Assembly (NCBI GenBank): GCA_913774625.1
Contig: CAJYHL010000054.1
Span: 1 to 46,529, forward strand
DNA: 46,529 nucleotides
DNA from: an uncultured Acidovorax sp.
GTDB taxonomy: Bacteria > Pseudomonadota > Gammaproteobacteria > Burkholderiales > Burkholderiaceae_C
Reading direction: 5' to 3'
Every line of letters starts with the position of its first letter. Positions within the stretch are counted from its first letter, which is position 1. The position numbers and the translations under genes are program-made. The notes under the pieces were generated by a model, which was not told where the DNA came from, made no database searches, and saw only the letters and a list, made by a program, of their open reading frames with translations. Shown piece after piece: positions 36,422 through 45,099 of this stretch.

Positions 36422-37396
36422 ATGCAACGCAAGCATTTCCTCCGCGCCGCCCTGCGCGCAGCCGTGGGGGCCGCGGCCCTCGTGGCCGCCACCGGCAGCT
36501 TCGCGCAGGCCTATCCGAACAAGCCGGTGCGCGTGGTCGTTCCGTTCCCGCCGGGCGGCACGCTGGACACCGTGGCCCGCATGCTGGCCCAGCGCCTGGG
36601 CGACCAGATGGGCCAGCCCTTCGTGATCGAGAACAAGCCCGGCGCCAGCGGCGTGATCGGCGGCGACACGGTGGCCAAGGCGCCGGCCGACGGCTACACG
36701 CTGCTGTTCAGCGCCTCCACGCACACCACGGCGCCCATGACGCTCAAGTCCGTGCCCTACAACGTCACGCAGGACTTCACGCCCGTCGCCCTGGTCGCCA
36801 AGGCGCCGCTCTCGGTCGCCATCAACAAGAACCTGCCCATCACCGACATCAAGTCGCTGCTGGCCTATGCCAAGGCCAATCCGGGCAAGATGACCTTCGC
36901 CGTGGGCTCCATCGGCTCGGCCGGGCACCTTTCGACGGAGCTGCTCAAGCGCGCCGGCCACATCGACTATCTGGTCGTGCCGTACAAGGGCACGGCCCCG
37001 GCCTTCCAGGACCTGATAGGCGGGCAGATCGACGGCTTCATCGACCCCATCCTGGGCTCGCTCCAGTACCACAAGAGCGGCATGCTGCGCGTGGTGGCCG
37101 TCACCTCCGCCCAGCGCGTGCCCAGCCTGCCTGACGTGCCTACCGTGGCCGAAACCATCCCCGGCTACGAGTTCTACAGCTGGTACGCCCTCTGGGCGCC
37201 GGCCAAGACGCCGCAGGCCATCGTGCAGCGCCTGAATACGGAAGTGAACAAGGCCCTGGCCGAGATGGGCCCCAAGCTCAAGGAACAGGGCCTGCTCCCC
37301 ACCCCGGGCAGTGTGGAAGATTTCGCCAAGTTCCAGCGCGCCGACATGGAGCGTTCCCAGAAGATCGTGACCGAAGGGAACATCCGTGCCGAATGA
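36422..37396 (+). CDS. Bug-type (TctC-like) solute receptor
   Basis: Periplasmic carboxylate-binding protein of 324 residues, of the Bug family that is hugely expanded in Comamonadaceae and Bordetella. A Sec signal is visible (KHFLRAALRAAVGAAALVAA) with cleavage after SFAQA (about residue 30). Diagnostic blocks are YPNKPVRVVVPFPPGGTLD, VIENKPGASGVIGGDTVAKA, PADGYTLLF and the loop PYKGTAPAFQDLIGGQID. No TctA/TctB membrane genes follow, so it is an orphan receptor that might use a distant transporter or signal. It is translated in line with the SDR gene, whose start lies inside its 3' end. D-tartrate or a relative is the plausible ligand (inference). Confidence 0.92.
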   Translation: MQRKHFLRAALRAAVGAAALVAATGSFAQAYPNKPVRVVVPFPPGGTLDTVARMLAQRLGDQMGQPFVIENKPGASGVIGGDTVAKAPADGYTLLFSASTHTTAPMTLKSVPYNVTQDFTPVALVAKAPLSVAINKNLPITDIKSLLAYAKANPGKMTFAVGSIGSAGHLSTELLKRAGHIDYLVVPYKGTAPAFQDLIGGQIDGFIDPILGSLQYHKSGMLRVVAVTSAQRVPSLPDVPTVAETIPGYEFYSWYALWAPAKTPQAIVQRLNTEVNKALAEMGPKLKEQGLLPTPGSVEDFAKFQRADMERSQKIVTEGNIRAE

Positions 37397-38117
37397 GCTG
37401 CAGCCTCATCCGCCGCGCCATGCCGTCGTCACCGGCAGCAGCAGCGGCATAGGCCAGTGCATCGCCCAGGCGCTGCTGGACGCCGGCTGGCGCGTGACGG
37501 GGCTGGACGTGGCCCCGCCCGCCATCGCGCAGGACGAGGGCGGCGGCGGGCGCTTCACCCACTTGCCGGCCGACCTGGCCGACGGCGCCGCCATCGCCCG
37601 CGCCACCGCCGCGCTGCCGGCCGCAGCCGATGCGCTGGTGCATGCCGCCGGCGTGCTGCGCGTGGGCCCGCTGGGCCAGCTCGACCATGCGGGCGGCGAA
37701 CTGATGTGGCGCCTGCATGTCGATGCCGCCACCCGCCTGGCCGACGCCCTGGTGCCCGGCATGGCGCAGCGCGGCCACGGCCGCGTGGTCTTCATCGGCA
37801 GCCGCGTGGCCCAGGGCATGGCCGGCCGGGGGCAGTACGCCGCCACCAAGGCCGCGCTCATCGCGCTGGCGCGCAGCTGGGCAGCTGAAGTGGCGGGGCA
37901 GGGCGTGACGGTGAACGTGGTCTCGCCTGCCGCCACCGCCACCGGCATGCTCGCCGACCCCGCCCGCGCCGCCAGCGCGCCGCGCCTGCCGCCCATCGGC
38001 CGCCTGATCGAGCCGGCCGAGATCGCCGCGCTGGTGGGCTACCTGCTTTCGCCCCCGGCCGCCGCCATCACCGGGCAGGACATCGCCATCTGCGGCGGCT
38101 CCTCGCTGGCCCGCTGA
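37386..38117 (+). CDS. Short-chain dehydrogenase/reductase
   Basis: NAD(P)-dependent oxidoreductase of 243 residues. The nucleotide-binding motif TGSSSGIG is at 16-23, the HAAG at 86-89 replaces the usual NNAG, and the catalytic set is Ser139, Tyr151 and Lys155. The start is GTG at 37386, overlapping the Bug gene by 11 bases, which implies coupling; ATG codons further in would cut the cofactor motif closely. A role in oxidising a hydroxy acid of the tartrate pathway fits the neighbourhood but the substrate cannot be read. Gap to tarD 51 bases. Confidence 0.88.
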   Translation: MPNELQPHPPRHAVVTGSSSGIGQCIAQALLDAGWRVTGLDVAPPAIAQDEGGGGRFTHLPADLADGAAIARATAALPAAADALVHAAGVLRVGPLGQLDHAGGELMWRLHVDAATRLADALVPGMAQRGHGRVVFIGSRVAQGMAGRGQYAATKAALIALARSWAAEVAGQGVTVNVVSPAATATGMLADPARAASAPRLPPIGRLIEPAEIAALVGYLLSPPAAAITGQDIAICGGSSLAR

Positions 38118-38168
38118 ACCGCTGCCGTCTTCGCCTTCCGACTTCCTTACCCCTCTCCAGAACGCACC

Positions 38169-39338
38169 ATGAAAATCGTCGATATCGTCGAATCCACCCG
38201 TCCCATCAAGTCGGACATCCGCAACGCCTACATCGACTTCTCCAAGATGACGCTGAGCCTGGTGGCCGTGGTCACCGATGTGGTCCGCGACGGCAAGCCC
38301 GTGATCGGCTACGGCTTCAACTCCAACGGCCGCTACGGCCAGGGCGCGCTGATGCGCGACCGCTTCATCCCGCGCGTGCTCGAGGCCGATCCCGCCTCCC
38401 TGGCCGATGACACCGGCGACAACCTGTGCCCCCACAAGATCTGGGCGCGCATGATGACCAACGAGAAACCCGGCGGCCACGGCGAGCGCTCGGTGGCCGT
38501 GGGCACCATCGACATGGCCGTGTGGGACGCCGTGGCGAAGATCGCCGGCAAGCCGCTCTACCAGCTGCTGGCCGAGCGCTACGGCAACGGCAAGCCCGCC
38601 GACCCGCGCGTCTTCGTCTATGCGGCCGGCGGCTACTACTACCCCGGCAAGGGGCTGGACGGCCTCAAAAAAGAGATGGAGAGCTACCTCGAGCGCGGCT
38701 ATTCGGTGGTCAAGATGAAGATCGGTGGCGCCACGCTGGCGGACGACTGCGAGCGCATCGAGTCCGTGCTGAAGATCCTCGGCCCCGGCCAGCAGCTGGC
38801 GGTGGATGCCAACGGCCGCTTCGACCTGAAGACCGCCATCGACTACGGCCGTGCGCTGTCGCAATACCCGCTCTTCTGGTACGAGGAAGCCGGCGACCCG
38901 CTGGACTACGAGCTGCAGGCGAAGCTGGGCGAGGTCTACCAGGGCCCCATGGCGACGGGCGAGAACCTCTTTTCCATGCAGGACGCCCGCAACCTCATCC
39001 GCCACGGCGGCATGCGCCCCGACCGCGACTGGCTGCAGTTCGACTGCGCCCTGAGCTACGGCTTGGTCGAATACCTGCGCACGCTGGACATGCTGAAAGA
39101 CAACGGCTGGTCCCCCAGCCGCTGCATCCCCCACGGCGGGCACCAGATGTCCCTGGCCATCGCCGCCGGCCTGGGCCTGGGCGGCAACGAAAGCTACCCC
39201 GACCTGTTCCAGCCCTATGGCGGCTTCCCGGACGGGGTGAAGGTGGATAACGGCTACGTCACGCTGCCCCCGCTGCCGGGCATCGGATTCGAGGGCAAGT
39301 CCGACCTGATCACGGAGATGCGCGCGCTCGCGTCCTGA
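38169..39338 (+). CDS. tarD: D-tartrate dehydratase
   Basis: Enolase-superfamily dehydratase of 389 residues that turns D-tartrate into oxaloacetate. The sequence is very close to what I recall of the Bradyrhizobium enzyme. The N-terminal lid has RNAYIDFSKMTLSLVAVVTD and the loop GYGFNSNGRYGQG; acid/base residues are Lys184 in VKMKIGG and His322 in CIPHGGHQ; metal ligands are Asp213 (AVDANGRFD), Glu239 (WYEEAGDP) and Glu265 (TGENLFS). The strings WLQFDCALSYGL and NESYPDLFQPYGGF are also conserved. ATG at 38169 is the family start. As the last gene of the LysR-led cluster it names the pathway; oxaloacetate would feed the central pathway and, via PEP, ppsA-type gluconeogenesis. Confidence 0.9.
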   Translation: MKIVDIVESTRPIKSDIRNAYIDFSKMTLSLVAVVTDVVRDGKPVIGYGFNSNGRYGQGALMRDRFIPRVLEADPASLADDTGDNLCPHKIWARMMTNEKPGGHGERSVAVGTIDMAVWDAVAKIAGKPLYQLLAERYGNGKPADPRVFVYAAGGYYYPGKGLDGLKKEMESYLERGYSVVKMKIGGATLADDCERIESVLKILGPGQQLAVDANGRFDLKTAIDYGRALSQYPLFWYEEAGDPLDYELQAKLGEVYQGPMATGENLFSMQDARNLIRHGGMRPDRDWLQFDCALSYGLVEYLRTLDMLKDNGWSPSRCIPHGGHQMSLAIAAGLGLGGNESYPDLFQPYGGFPDGVKVDNGYVTLPPLPGIGFEGKSDLITEMRALAS

Positions 39339-39415
39339 GCGACTGACCGATCGGCCGACCCAAGCGGCCTGCCAAGGCGCGTGGCGGCTGCCCCCCGCGC
39401 GCCTGGCTTTACGCT

Positions 39416-39862
39416 TTACGCAGCCTTGGCCCGCGCGTGGGTGACGGCGGTACGCAGCGCCATCAGGTAGCTGTCCACGCCGAAGCCCGCGATCTGCCCC
39501 TGCACGATCTCGGCGAACACCGAGTGGTGCCGGAACGGCTCGCGCGCATGGATGTTGGACATGTGCAGCTCCACGATGGGGCAGGCGAGGATGGCCAGCG
39601 CATCGCGTATGCCGTAACTGTAGTGCGTCCAGGCCCCGGCGTTCAGCATCACGCCATCGACTCCGTCGAAGTAGGCCTGGTGGATGCGCTCGCACATCGC
39701 GCCTTCGTAGTTGGTCTGGAAGCTTTCCACCTCCACGCCCAGCTCCTGCGCCAGCGCCTGCAGCTGGCCGTCGATCTGCTCCAGCGTGATCGTGCCGTAC
39801 TGCTTCGGGTCGCGCTTGCCGAACATGTTGTGGTTGATGCCGTGCAGCATGAGGAATTTCAT
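39416..39862 (-). CDS. aroQ: Type II 3-dehydroquinate dehydratase, variant
   Basis: Small dehydratase of 148 residues of the dodecameric type II class that interconverts 3-dehydroquinate and 3-dehydroshikimate. Catalytic-site elements are Arg17 and Tyr22 (NMFGKRDPKQYG), Asn74 (LNAGAWTHYS), His100 and the NIHAREPFRHHS stretch. The usual NLLGxREP is changed to NMFGKRDP, which suggests a diverged paralogue rather than the housekeeping biosynthetic enzyme. It is the last gene of the panE-like/VOC/MaoC/CoA-transferase/aroE operon, 29 bases after aroE, so a catabolic role on a quinate- or shikimate-like substrate is likely. ATG at 39862 begins the conserved N-terminus. Confidence 0.88.
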   Translation of the reverse strand: MKFLMLHGINHNMFGKRDPKQYGTITLEQIDGQLQALAQELGVEVESFQTNYEGAMCERIHQAYFDGVDGVMLNAGAWTHYSYGIRDALAILACPIVELHMSNIHAREPFRHHSVFAEIVQGQIAGFGVDSYLMALRTAVTHARAKAA

Positions 39863-39891
39863 CGGTCTTATTCCCGGTAAGGCGCGCGCCA

Positions 39892-40713
39892 TCAGCGCAG
39901 CGGCACGGTCAGCTGGGTGATGACGGCGGCGGTATCGGGCCGCACGCCGCGCCACCAGTCGAAGGCCTCGGCCGCCTGCTCCACCAGCATGCCCACGCCG
40001 TCCGCCAGCCGCTGCACGCCGGCCTGCTGCGCCAGGCGCAGGAAGGGCGTCAGGCCCTTGCCGTAGGCCAGTTCGTAGGCCAGGCCTTGCGGCGCGAACA
40101 CGGTGGCCGGCACGGGCGGCAGTTCGCCGCGCAGGCTGGCCGAGGTGGCGTTGAAGACGAGATCGAAGCGCTGGCCTTGCAGGTCTGCATAGCCGCAGCC
40201 GCGTAGCGCGCCGTGGGCCTGCAGTTCGTGCGCCAGCGCCTGGGCCTTCTCGACCGTGCGGTTGGCGATGACCAGCTCGGCGGGAGCCTGTTCCAGGAAA
40301 GGCAGCAGCGCGCCGCGCGTCGCGCCGCCCGCGCCCAGGATGAGCACGCGCTTGCCGCGCAGGGCGAAGCCCAGGTTGTCCACCACGTCGCGCGTCAGGC
40401 CCACGCCGTCGAAGTTCTCGGCCAGCACGCGCTCGCCCTCGAACTTCAGCGCGTTGACGGCCCCCGCCAGGCTGGCGCGCGCCGATCGCTCGGTGGCCCA
40501 GGCGAAGGCGTCCAGCTTGAAGGGCGCGGTGACGTTCATGCCGCGGCCGCCCGTCGCGCGGAATGCGGCGGCGTCTTCGGCGAACTGCCCGACGCGCCCT
40601 TCGATGGCGGTATAGACCATGTCCTGGCCGGTCGCCTCGGCGAACATGCCGTGGATCAGCGGCGACTTGGTGTGGCCGATGGGGTTGCCGATCACGGCGT
40701 AGGGGTCGCTCAT
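39892..40713 (-). CDS. aroE: Shikimate dehydrogenase-family protein, variant
   Basis: AroE-fold oxidoreductase of 273 residues. Substrate-site residues are seen in VIGNPIGHTKSPLIHG, Lys66 (MNVTAPFK), Asn87 (GAVNAL) and Asp102, and the NADP-binding GAGGATRGAL follows near 130. Two positions differ from normal AroE: the NTDG motif reads NFDG (Phe101), and SKSPxxHN reads TKSPLIHG. These changes are at the substrate pocket, so the natural substrate may not be shikimate. The ATG overlaps the CoA-transferase stop by 4 bases, placing it firmly in this operon rather than with aromatic biosynthesis. Quinate/shikimate dehydrogenase is an alternative. Confidence 0.85.
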   Translation of the reverse strand: MSDPYAVIGNPIGHTKSPLIHGMFAEATGQDMVYTAIEGRVGQFAEDAAAFRATGGRGMNVTAPFKLDAFAWATERSARASLAGAVNALKFEGERVLAENFDGVGLTRDVVDNLGFALRGKRVLILGAGGATRGALLPFLEQAPAELVIANRTVEKAQALAHELQAHGALRGCGYADLQGQRFDLVFNATSASLRGELPPVPATVFAPQGLAYELAYGKGLTPFLRLAQQAGVQRLADGVGMLVEQAAEAFDWWRGVRPDTAAVITQLTVPLR

Positions 40714-41966
40714 TGCTTCATCTCCTTGGTATAGAGCACGCCGTCGGCCTGCATGGCCGCGATCTCTTCGGTGGAAAAGCCCAGTGCGGCCGCGATCTCC
40801 GCGTTGTGCTGGCCCAAATCCGGCGCGACCTGGCGGATGGTGGTGTCGCATCCCGAGAACCTGAAGGGCAGGTTGGGCAGCTGGATCTTGCCCAGCACGG
40901 GATGCTTCTGCTCCACCACCATGCCGCGCGCCTGGATCTGCGGGTCGGCCAGCACCTCGTCGATGCGCTGCACCTTGGCGCAGGGCACGTCGATGCCGTC
41001 CAGCAGCGCCAGCACCTCGGCCACGCGGCGCGCCGCCACCCAGGGCTTGACCACGGACAGTATCTCCAGCCGATGGGTGTTGCGGCCGGTGGAGGTGTGA
41101 AAGCGCGCATCCGCTCCGAAGCCCGCCGGCCCGCCATGCGCTTCGACCATCGCCGCGAAGCGCTTCCAGGCGTCGTCCACCTGCGCGGCGATCACCAGGT
41201 CGCCGTCGGCCGCGCGGAACACGCCGTAGAGCGTGGAAGTCGGCATGTCGTGCCCCGTCTGCTCGGGCAGCACTTTGCCGCCCGAGAGGGTGTAGCACTG
41301 CACGGCGTATTCGTGCATGGACACCAGCGTGTCGTAGAGCGCCATGTCGATGTGCTGGCCCCGGCCGCTCTTGACGCGGCCCAGCAGCGCGGCGTTGATG
41401 GCCGCCACGGCATGGATGCCGGTGTACATGTCGCCCAGCGAGATGCGCAGCAGCGGCGGCGCCTCGCCCGGCGTGCCCACCATCTGCATGATGCCGCTCT
41501 TGGCTTCTGCGATCAGGCCGAATCCGGCGCGGTGCGCGTCGGGGCCGGTGTGGCCGTAGGCGGAGATGGAGCAATACACCAGGCCGGGGTTGCGCTGGCT
41601 CAGCTCGGCATAGCCCAGGCCCAATTTATCCAGCGCGCCGGGGCGGTAGTTCTCGATGAACACGTCGGCGCTGTCCACGAGCTTGTGCATCAGCGCCTTG
41701 CCGCGCGGGTCCTTGGTGTTGACCGACAGGCCCTGCTTGCCCATGTTGAGCTGCAGGAAGTAGCCCGAATACGCGTCGTCCTCCCCCACGAACCAGGCGT
41801 GGTGGCGGCCCGCATCGCCGGTGACCGGGCGCTCGACCTTGATGACCTCGGCGCCCAGGCCCGCCAGGCAGCGGCCCACGTAGGGGCCGGCCAGGAAGTG
41901 CGAATAGTCGATGACGCGGATGCCGGCCAGCGGCAGCGGCTGGGTATTGTTCTGTGGAGCGCTCAT
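40710..41966 (-). CDS. Family III CoA-transferase (CaiB/BaiF), operon copy
   Basis: CoA-transferase of 418 residues. Family blocks are [48 protein letters not shown] and YCSISAYGHTGP; the probable catalytic Asp is Asp179 in ISLGDMYTG. It would activate an acid to its CoA thioester using another acyl-CoA. Its ATG overlaps the MaoC stop and its stop overlaps the aroE start, both by 4 bases. Together with the MaoC-type hydratase this suggests activation, hydration/dehydration and further breakdown of a hydroxy or unsaturated acid. The exact acyl group cannot be inferred. Confidence 0.9.
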   Translation of the reverse strand: MSAPQNNTQPLPLAGIRVIDYSHFLAGPYVGRCLAGLGAEVIKVERPVTGDAGRHHAWFVGEDDAYSGYFLQLNMGKQGLSVNTKDPRGKALMHKLVDSADVFIENYRPGALDKLGLGYAELSQRNPGLVYCSISAYGHTGPDAHRAGFGLIAEAKSGIMQMVGTPGEAPPLLRISLGDMYTGIHAVAAINAALLGRVKSGRGQHIDMALYDTLVSMHEYAVQCYTLSGGKVLPEQTGHDMPTSTLYGVFRAADGDLVIAAQVDDAWKRFAAMVEAHGGPAGFGADARFHTSTGRNTHRLEILSVVKPWVAARRVAEVLALLDGIDVPCAKVQRIDEVLADPQIQARGMVVEQKHPVLGKIQLPNLPFRFSGCDTTIRQVAPDLGQHNAEIAAALGFSTEEIAAMQADGVLYTKEMKQ

Positions 41967-42442
41967 GCGGGCCTCCGCGGAATCATCAGGCGGTGTTCGC
42001 CCTTCTGCACGACCTCACCGTGCTGGTTGACCAGCTCCGAGGGCAGGATGACGATGCCCCAGCCCGGCCGGCTCTTCGATGCGCGCAGCCCGGTGACCGT
42101 GAAGCGCACATGCAGCCGGTCATTGATCTTGATGGGCAGCAGAAAGTCCCAGGTCCAGCCCAGCGACATGCCGGGCAAAAAGCGGTATTCGCTGCGCGTC
42201 TTCAAGCCGTCGGCGATCGAGAGGCCGAACAGGCCGTGCGCCACGCGCGTGCCGAAGGGCGTGGTCTTGGCGTAGTCCTCGTCGATGTGGACCGGCGTGT
42301 AGTCGCCGGTCAGCTCGGCATAGGCGTTGATGCGCGCTTCGGTCACCTCGTATTCGGGGCTGGTGCAGGTGTCGCCCTCGCGGGCGTCGTCCCAGTACTT
42401 CTCGGGCGTGTCGAAGTGCAGGGCGGGCGGGGTCAGTGGCAT
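41963..42442 (-). CDS. MaoC-type hot-dog hydratase
   Basis: Enoyl-CoA hydratase/dehydratase-like protein of 159 residues. The hydratase-2 motif is present as YTPVHIDEDYAKTTPFG followed by VAHGLFGLS, with the Asp/His pair (Asp47, His52) expected for catalysis. One hot-dog domain only, so it should work as a homodimer. The C-terminus overlaps the CoA-transferase start (ATGA). It follows the VOC gene by 33 bases. Mesaconyl-CoA or (R)-specific enoyl-CoA hydratases share this type; the substrate here is open. Confidence 0.88.
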   Translation of the reverse strand: MPLTPPALHFDTPEKYWDDAREGDTCTSPEYEVTEARINAYAELTGDYTPVHIDEDYAKTTPFGTRVAHGLFGLSIADGLKTRSEYRFLPGMSLGWTWDFLLPIKINDRLHVRFTVTGLRASKSRPGWGIVILPSELVNQHGEVVQKGEHRLMIPRRPA

Positions 42443-42475
42443 GTCGTCGTGTCTCCGGTTGTCGTTGTCTGTCTG

Positions 42476-42886
42476 TCAGCCGCGCGGCTTCACGGCCAGG
42501 GCCTGCGCCACGCTGCCCGGTGCGGCCTGGATCAGCTCGACGGCCAGGCCGTCGGGCAACTGCAGCCAGTTGCGGCCCTGCGGCAGCGCCTTCACGCCCC
42601 AGGGCGCGGCGGCTGCCAGGGCGGCCTCCAGGTCGTCCACCATCACGCCCAGATGGGCCAGCCAGCCGGCGTCGTTGCTGGGCGGCGCCTGGAAATCCGG
42701 CGTCGCCATCAGCTGCAGGCCGCCCAGCGTCCAGTACTGGCGCGGGTCGTCGGTGGGGCCGTCGATCTCGCGCACGTCCATGCCCAGCACTTCGTAGAAG
42801 AAGCGGATGTGCCAGTGGATGTCGCGCACGCGGATGGCGACGTGCTCCACGTAGGCCCGGGTGGGCGGGGTGAAGGGAGTGGTCAT
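42476..42886 (-). CDS. VOC (glyoxalase/dioxygenase-like) protein
   Basis: Small vicinal-oxygen-chelate protein of 136 residues with two beta-alpha-beta-beta-beta units. Probable metal ligands are His15 (VEHVAIRVRD), His78 (LAHLGVMVDD) and the Glu near 117 (GLAVELIQA). Enzymes of this fold include methylmalonyl-CoA epimerases, glyoxalase I and ring-cleaving dioxygenases. In an operon with CoA-transferase and MaoC genes an epimerase or lyase role is the best guess. It lies 33 bases after panE-like and 33 bases before MaoC, both on the same strand. Confidence 0.85.
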   Translation of the reverse strand: MTTPFTPPTRAYVEHVAIRVRDIHWHIRFFYEVLGMDVREIDGPTDDPRQYWTLGGLQLMATPDFQAPPSNDAGWLAHLGVMVDDLEAALAAAAPWGVKALPQGRNWLQLPDGLAVELIQAAPGSVAQALAVKPRG

Positions 42887-42919
42887 GTCGGTGTCTCCTT
42901 GTCGGTGCTTTGAGCGCGC

Positions 42920-43849
42920 TCAGCGGGCCTGGCGCGCGCGTTCGATGCCCTTGACGCATGCCACCAGCGTGGCATTGACGGGGGTGGGCACGCCGCAGCG
43001 CTGGCCCCAGCGCACGACGGCGCCGTTGATGAAATCGATCTCGGTGATGGAGCCTTTTTCCAGGCTTTGCAGCATCGAGGTCTTGAAGTCCTCGGGCAGG
43101 CCGGCGGCGGCCTTGGCCCAGGGGGCCTTCGGGTCGGTGTAGGAAAGCGGCACACCGCTGGCGCGGGCCACGTCCATCGCCTCCTGCACGGCGGCCACGG
43201 CGGCGGCCTCGATCTCGGCGATGGCATACAGCGGGCCGTAGGGCAGGCCCGTGATGCTGCTGACGGCGCCCGTGGCCACGTTGATCAGCAGCTTGTCCCA
43301 GATCGTGCCCATGATGTTCGTGCTGACCGTGGTGCGCAGGCCGGCCGCCTCGAAGGTGGCGGCGATGCGGCGGATGCGCGCGCTGTCGCTGCCGTCCAGC
43401 TCGCCGATCAGCGTCTCCTTGCCCTCGGTGCCGCTGATGATGTGGCCGGGCGCCAGCATCACGCCGCCCACATAGGTCTTGCCTGCCACCACGCGCTCGC
43501 GGCCCACGGCTTCGGCCAGGATGTCCTCGTGGCCCAGCCCGTTCTGCAGCGACAGCACGACCGTTTCAGGGCCGATCAGCGGCGTCGCCGCGCGGATCGC
43601 CTCCTGCGTGTGGAAGGACTTGACGAGCACGATGACCAGTTCGGCCGGCGCGAGCGCCGCGCAGTCCCGTTCGGCGCGCACCGCGACGCAGCGCTCGCCG
43701 GCCGGCCCCCGCATGCGCAGCCCATGGGCGCGGATCGCGTCCACATGGGCCGGGTTGCGGTTGATGAGCACCACGTCGTTGCCGGCCTCCGCTAGCGACC
43801 CCCCGATGGCGCAACCCAATGCGCCGGCGCCCAGCACTGCGATCTTCAT
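42920..43849 (-). CDS. PanE-like 2-oxoacid reductase
   Basis: Ketopantoate reductase-family oxidoreductase of 309 residues. It has the N-terminal dinucleotide motif GAGALG (7-12), LVKSFHT and SLQNGLGHEDIL of the family, and WDKLLINVATGAVSSITG with the catalytic Lys. True PanE works in coenzyme A synthesis, but the context (first gene of a catabolic operon under a divergent LysR gene) points to reduction or oxidation of another 2-oxo/2-hydroxy acid. ATG at 43849 follows an AGGAG site at 43859-43863. The 112-base gap to the LysR gene should hold both promoters. Confidence 0.87.
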   Translation of the reverse strand: MKIAVLGAGALGCAIGGSLAEAGNDVVLINRNPAHVDAIRAHGLRMRGPAGERCVAVRAERDCAALAPAELVIVLVKSFHTQEAIRAATPLIGPETVVLSLQNGLGHEDILAEAVGRERVVAGKTYVGGVMLAPGHIISGTEGKETLIGELDGSDSARIRRIAATFEAAGLRTTVSTNIMGTIWDKLLINVATGAVSSITGLPYGPLYAIAEIEAAAVAAVQEAMDVARASGVPLSYTDPKAPWAKAAAGLPEDFKTSMLQSLEKGSITEIDFINGAVVRWGQRCGVPTPVNATLVACVKGIERARQAR

Positions 43850-43961
43850 CAAATGCATCTCCTGTGAATGGGCGCCATTCTTGGGTCTGCATCTCATGGG
43901 GTAAATCGCATGGGTCACATACACTCCATGTCGATTCAACATGAGGCTATCGGAGGCATCC

Positions 43962-44909
43962 ATGCCCGACCTTCCCCTGCTGGACGGCAGGCAGCTGCAG
44001 CTGATGGACCTGCTCTACAGCACCGGCAGCGTCACGCGCACCGCCGAAGCGCTGGGCCAGACCCAGCCCACCGTCAGCATCTGGCTGGCGCGGCTGCGCA
44101 CGCAGCTGGGCGATCCGCTGTTCGTGCGCACCCCGCAGGGCATGCTGCCCACGCCGCGCGTAGAAGCCATGATCGCCACCGTGCGCAGCGTGCTGCAGGG
44201 GCTGCGCTCCATCGCCGCCGAATCGCAGCAGTCGGTCTTCGACCCCGCGACCATGCCGCGGCGGTTCCGCATCTTCATGACCGATGCCAGCCACATCACC
44301 CTGCTGCCGCGCCTTTTCTCGCAGGTGCGCGCCCTGGCGCCCGGCGTGTCGCTGGAAGCCGCGCCCATCCACGCCGGCATGGGCGCCGAACTGGAATCGG
44401 GCGCCGCGGATCTGGCGCTGGGCTTCATCCCCACGCTGGACGCCGGCTTCTACCAGCAGGCCCTCTATGACCAGGACTGGGTCTGCCTGGCGCATCCCGA
44501 CCACCCCCGCATCCGCCCCGGCGCTTCCTTCGGCCTGGACGACTACAGCCGCGAGGCGCACGCCGGCATCGTTTATGGCACGGGGGCCCAGCTGCTCGAC
44601 GCCACCATCAGCCGCCTGGGCGTCGAGCGCCGCCTGGCGCTGAGCCTCCCCGGCTTCCTGGGCCTGCCGGCCATCCTCTCCACCACCGACCTGATCGCCA
44701 CGCTGCCCCGCCACATCGGCGAAACCCTGGCCGCCATCGGCAGCCTGCAGGTGCTGGACTGCCCGGTACCCATTCCGGGCTTCCAGGTGCGGCAGCACTG
44801 GCATGCGCGGTTTCATCAGGATCCGGGCAATCGCTGGTTGCGGGGTGTTTGTGCGGGGTTGTTTCTTCGGGCGGTGGGGGTGGGACAGAAGAGTGGGGCG
44901 GGGGGCTGA
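43962..44909 (+). CDS. LysR-family regulator of panE-like operon
   Basis: LysR-type regulator of 315 residues, NodD/PcpR-like in feel. The helix-turn-helix is at about 12-70 (LLYSTGSVTRTAEALGQTQ, TVSIWLARLRTQLGDPLFVR) and the effector domain at about 95-300. A GGAGG site precedes the ATG at 43962. It is divergent from the panE-like operon, so it most likely controls that operon in response to an operon substrate. The C-terminal tail (GQKSGAGG) is short and Gly-rich. Beyond its end the base composition drops, marking the border of an accessory patch. Confidence 0.9.
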   Translation: MPDLPLLDGRQLQLMDLLYSTGSVTRTAEALGQTQPTVSIWLARLRTQLGDPLFVRTPQGMLPTPRVEAMIATVRSVLQGLRSIAAESQQSVFDPATMPRRFRIFMTDASHITLLPRLFSQVRALAPGVSLEAAPIHAGMGAELESGAADLALGFIPTLDAGFYQQALYDQDWVCLAHPDHPRIRPGASFGLDDYSREAHAGIVYGTGAQLLDATISRLGVERRLALSLPGFLGLPAILSTTDLIATLPRHIGETLAAIGSLQVLDCPVPIPGFQVRQHWHARFHQDPGNRWLRGVCAGLFLRAVGVGQKSGAGG

Positions 44910-45099
44910 ATGCAAGCTTGCTGTGCGCTGCGATTTGTTCGCTCGTTCGCTCAACTGATCGATGTGGCTTCGCGATATTTAGTAGTTGGCAGCTGAGCAG
45001 CGGTTGCTTCCCTTTTTCTTGGCGAACTTGACGCCCGAAAGCAGTTATTCAATAAAAGCTAAGTATTGCGCGTAGGGGGGAGCGCTTTTTTGCTCTCGG

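Noticed and set aside
45063-45095. GAGC-rich hairpin with T-run as terminator near the nuclease-like gene
   Set aside because: The T-run lies in the loop rather than after the stem, so it does not fit an intrinsic terminator.
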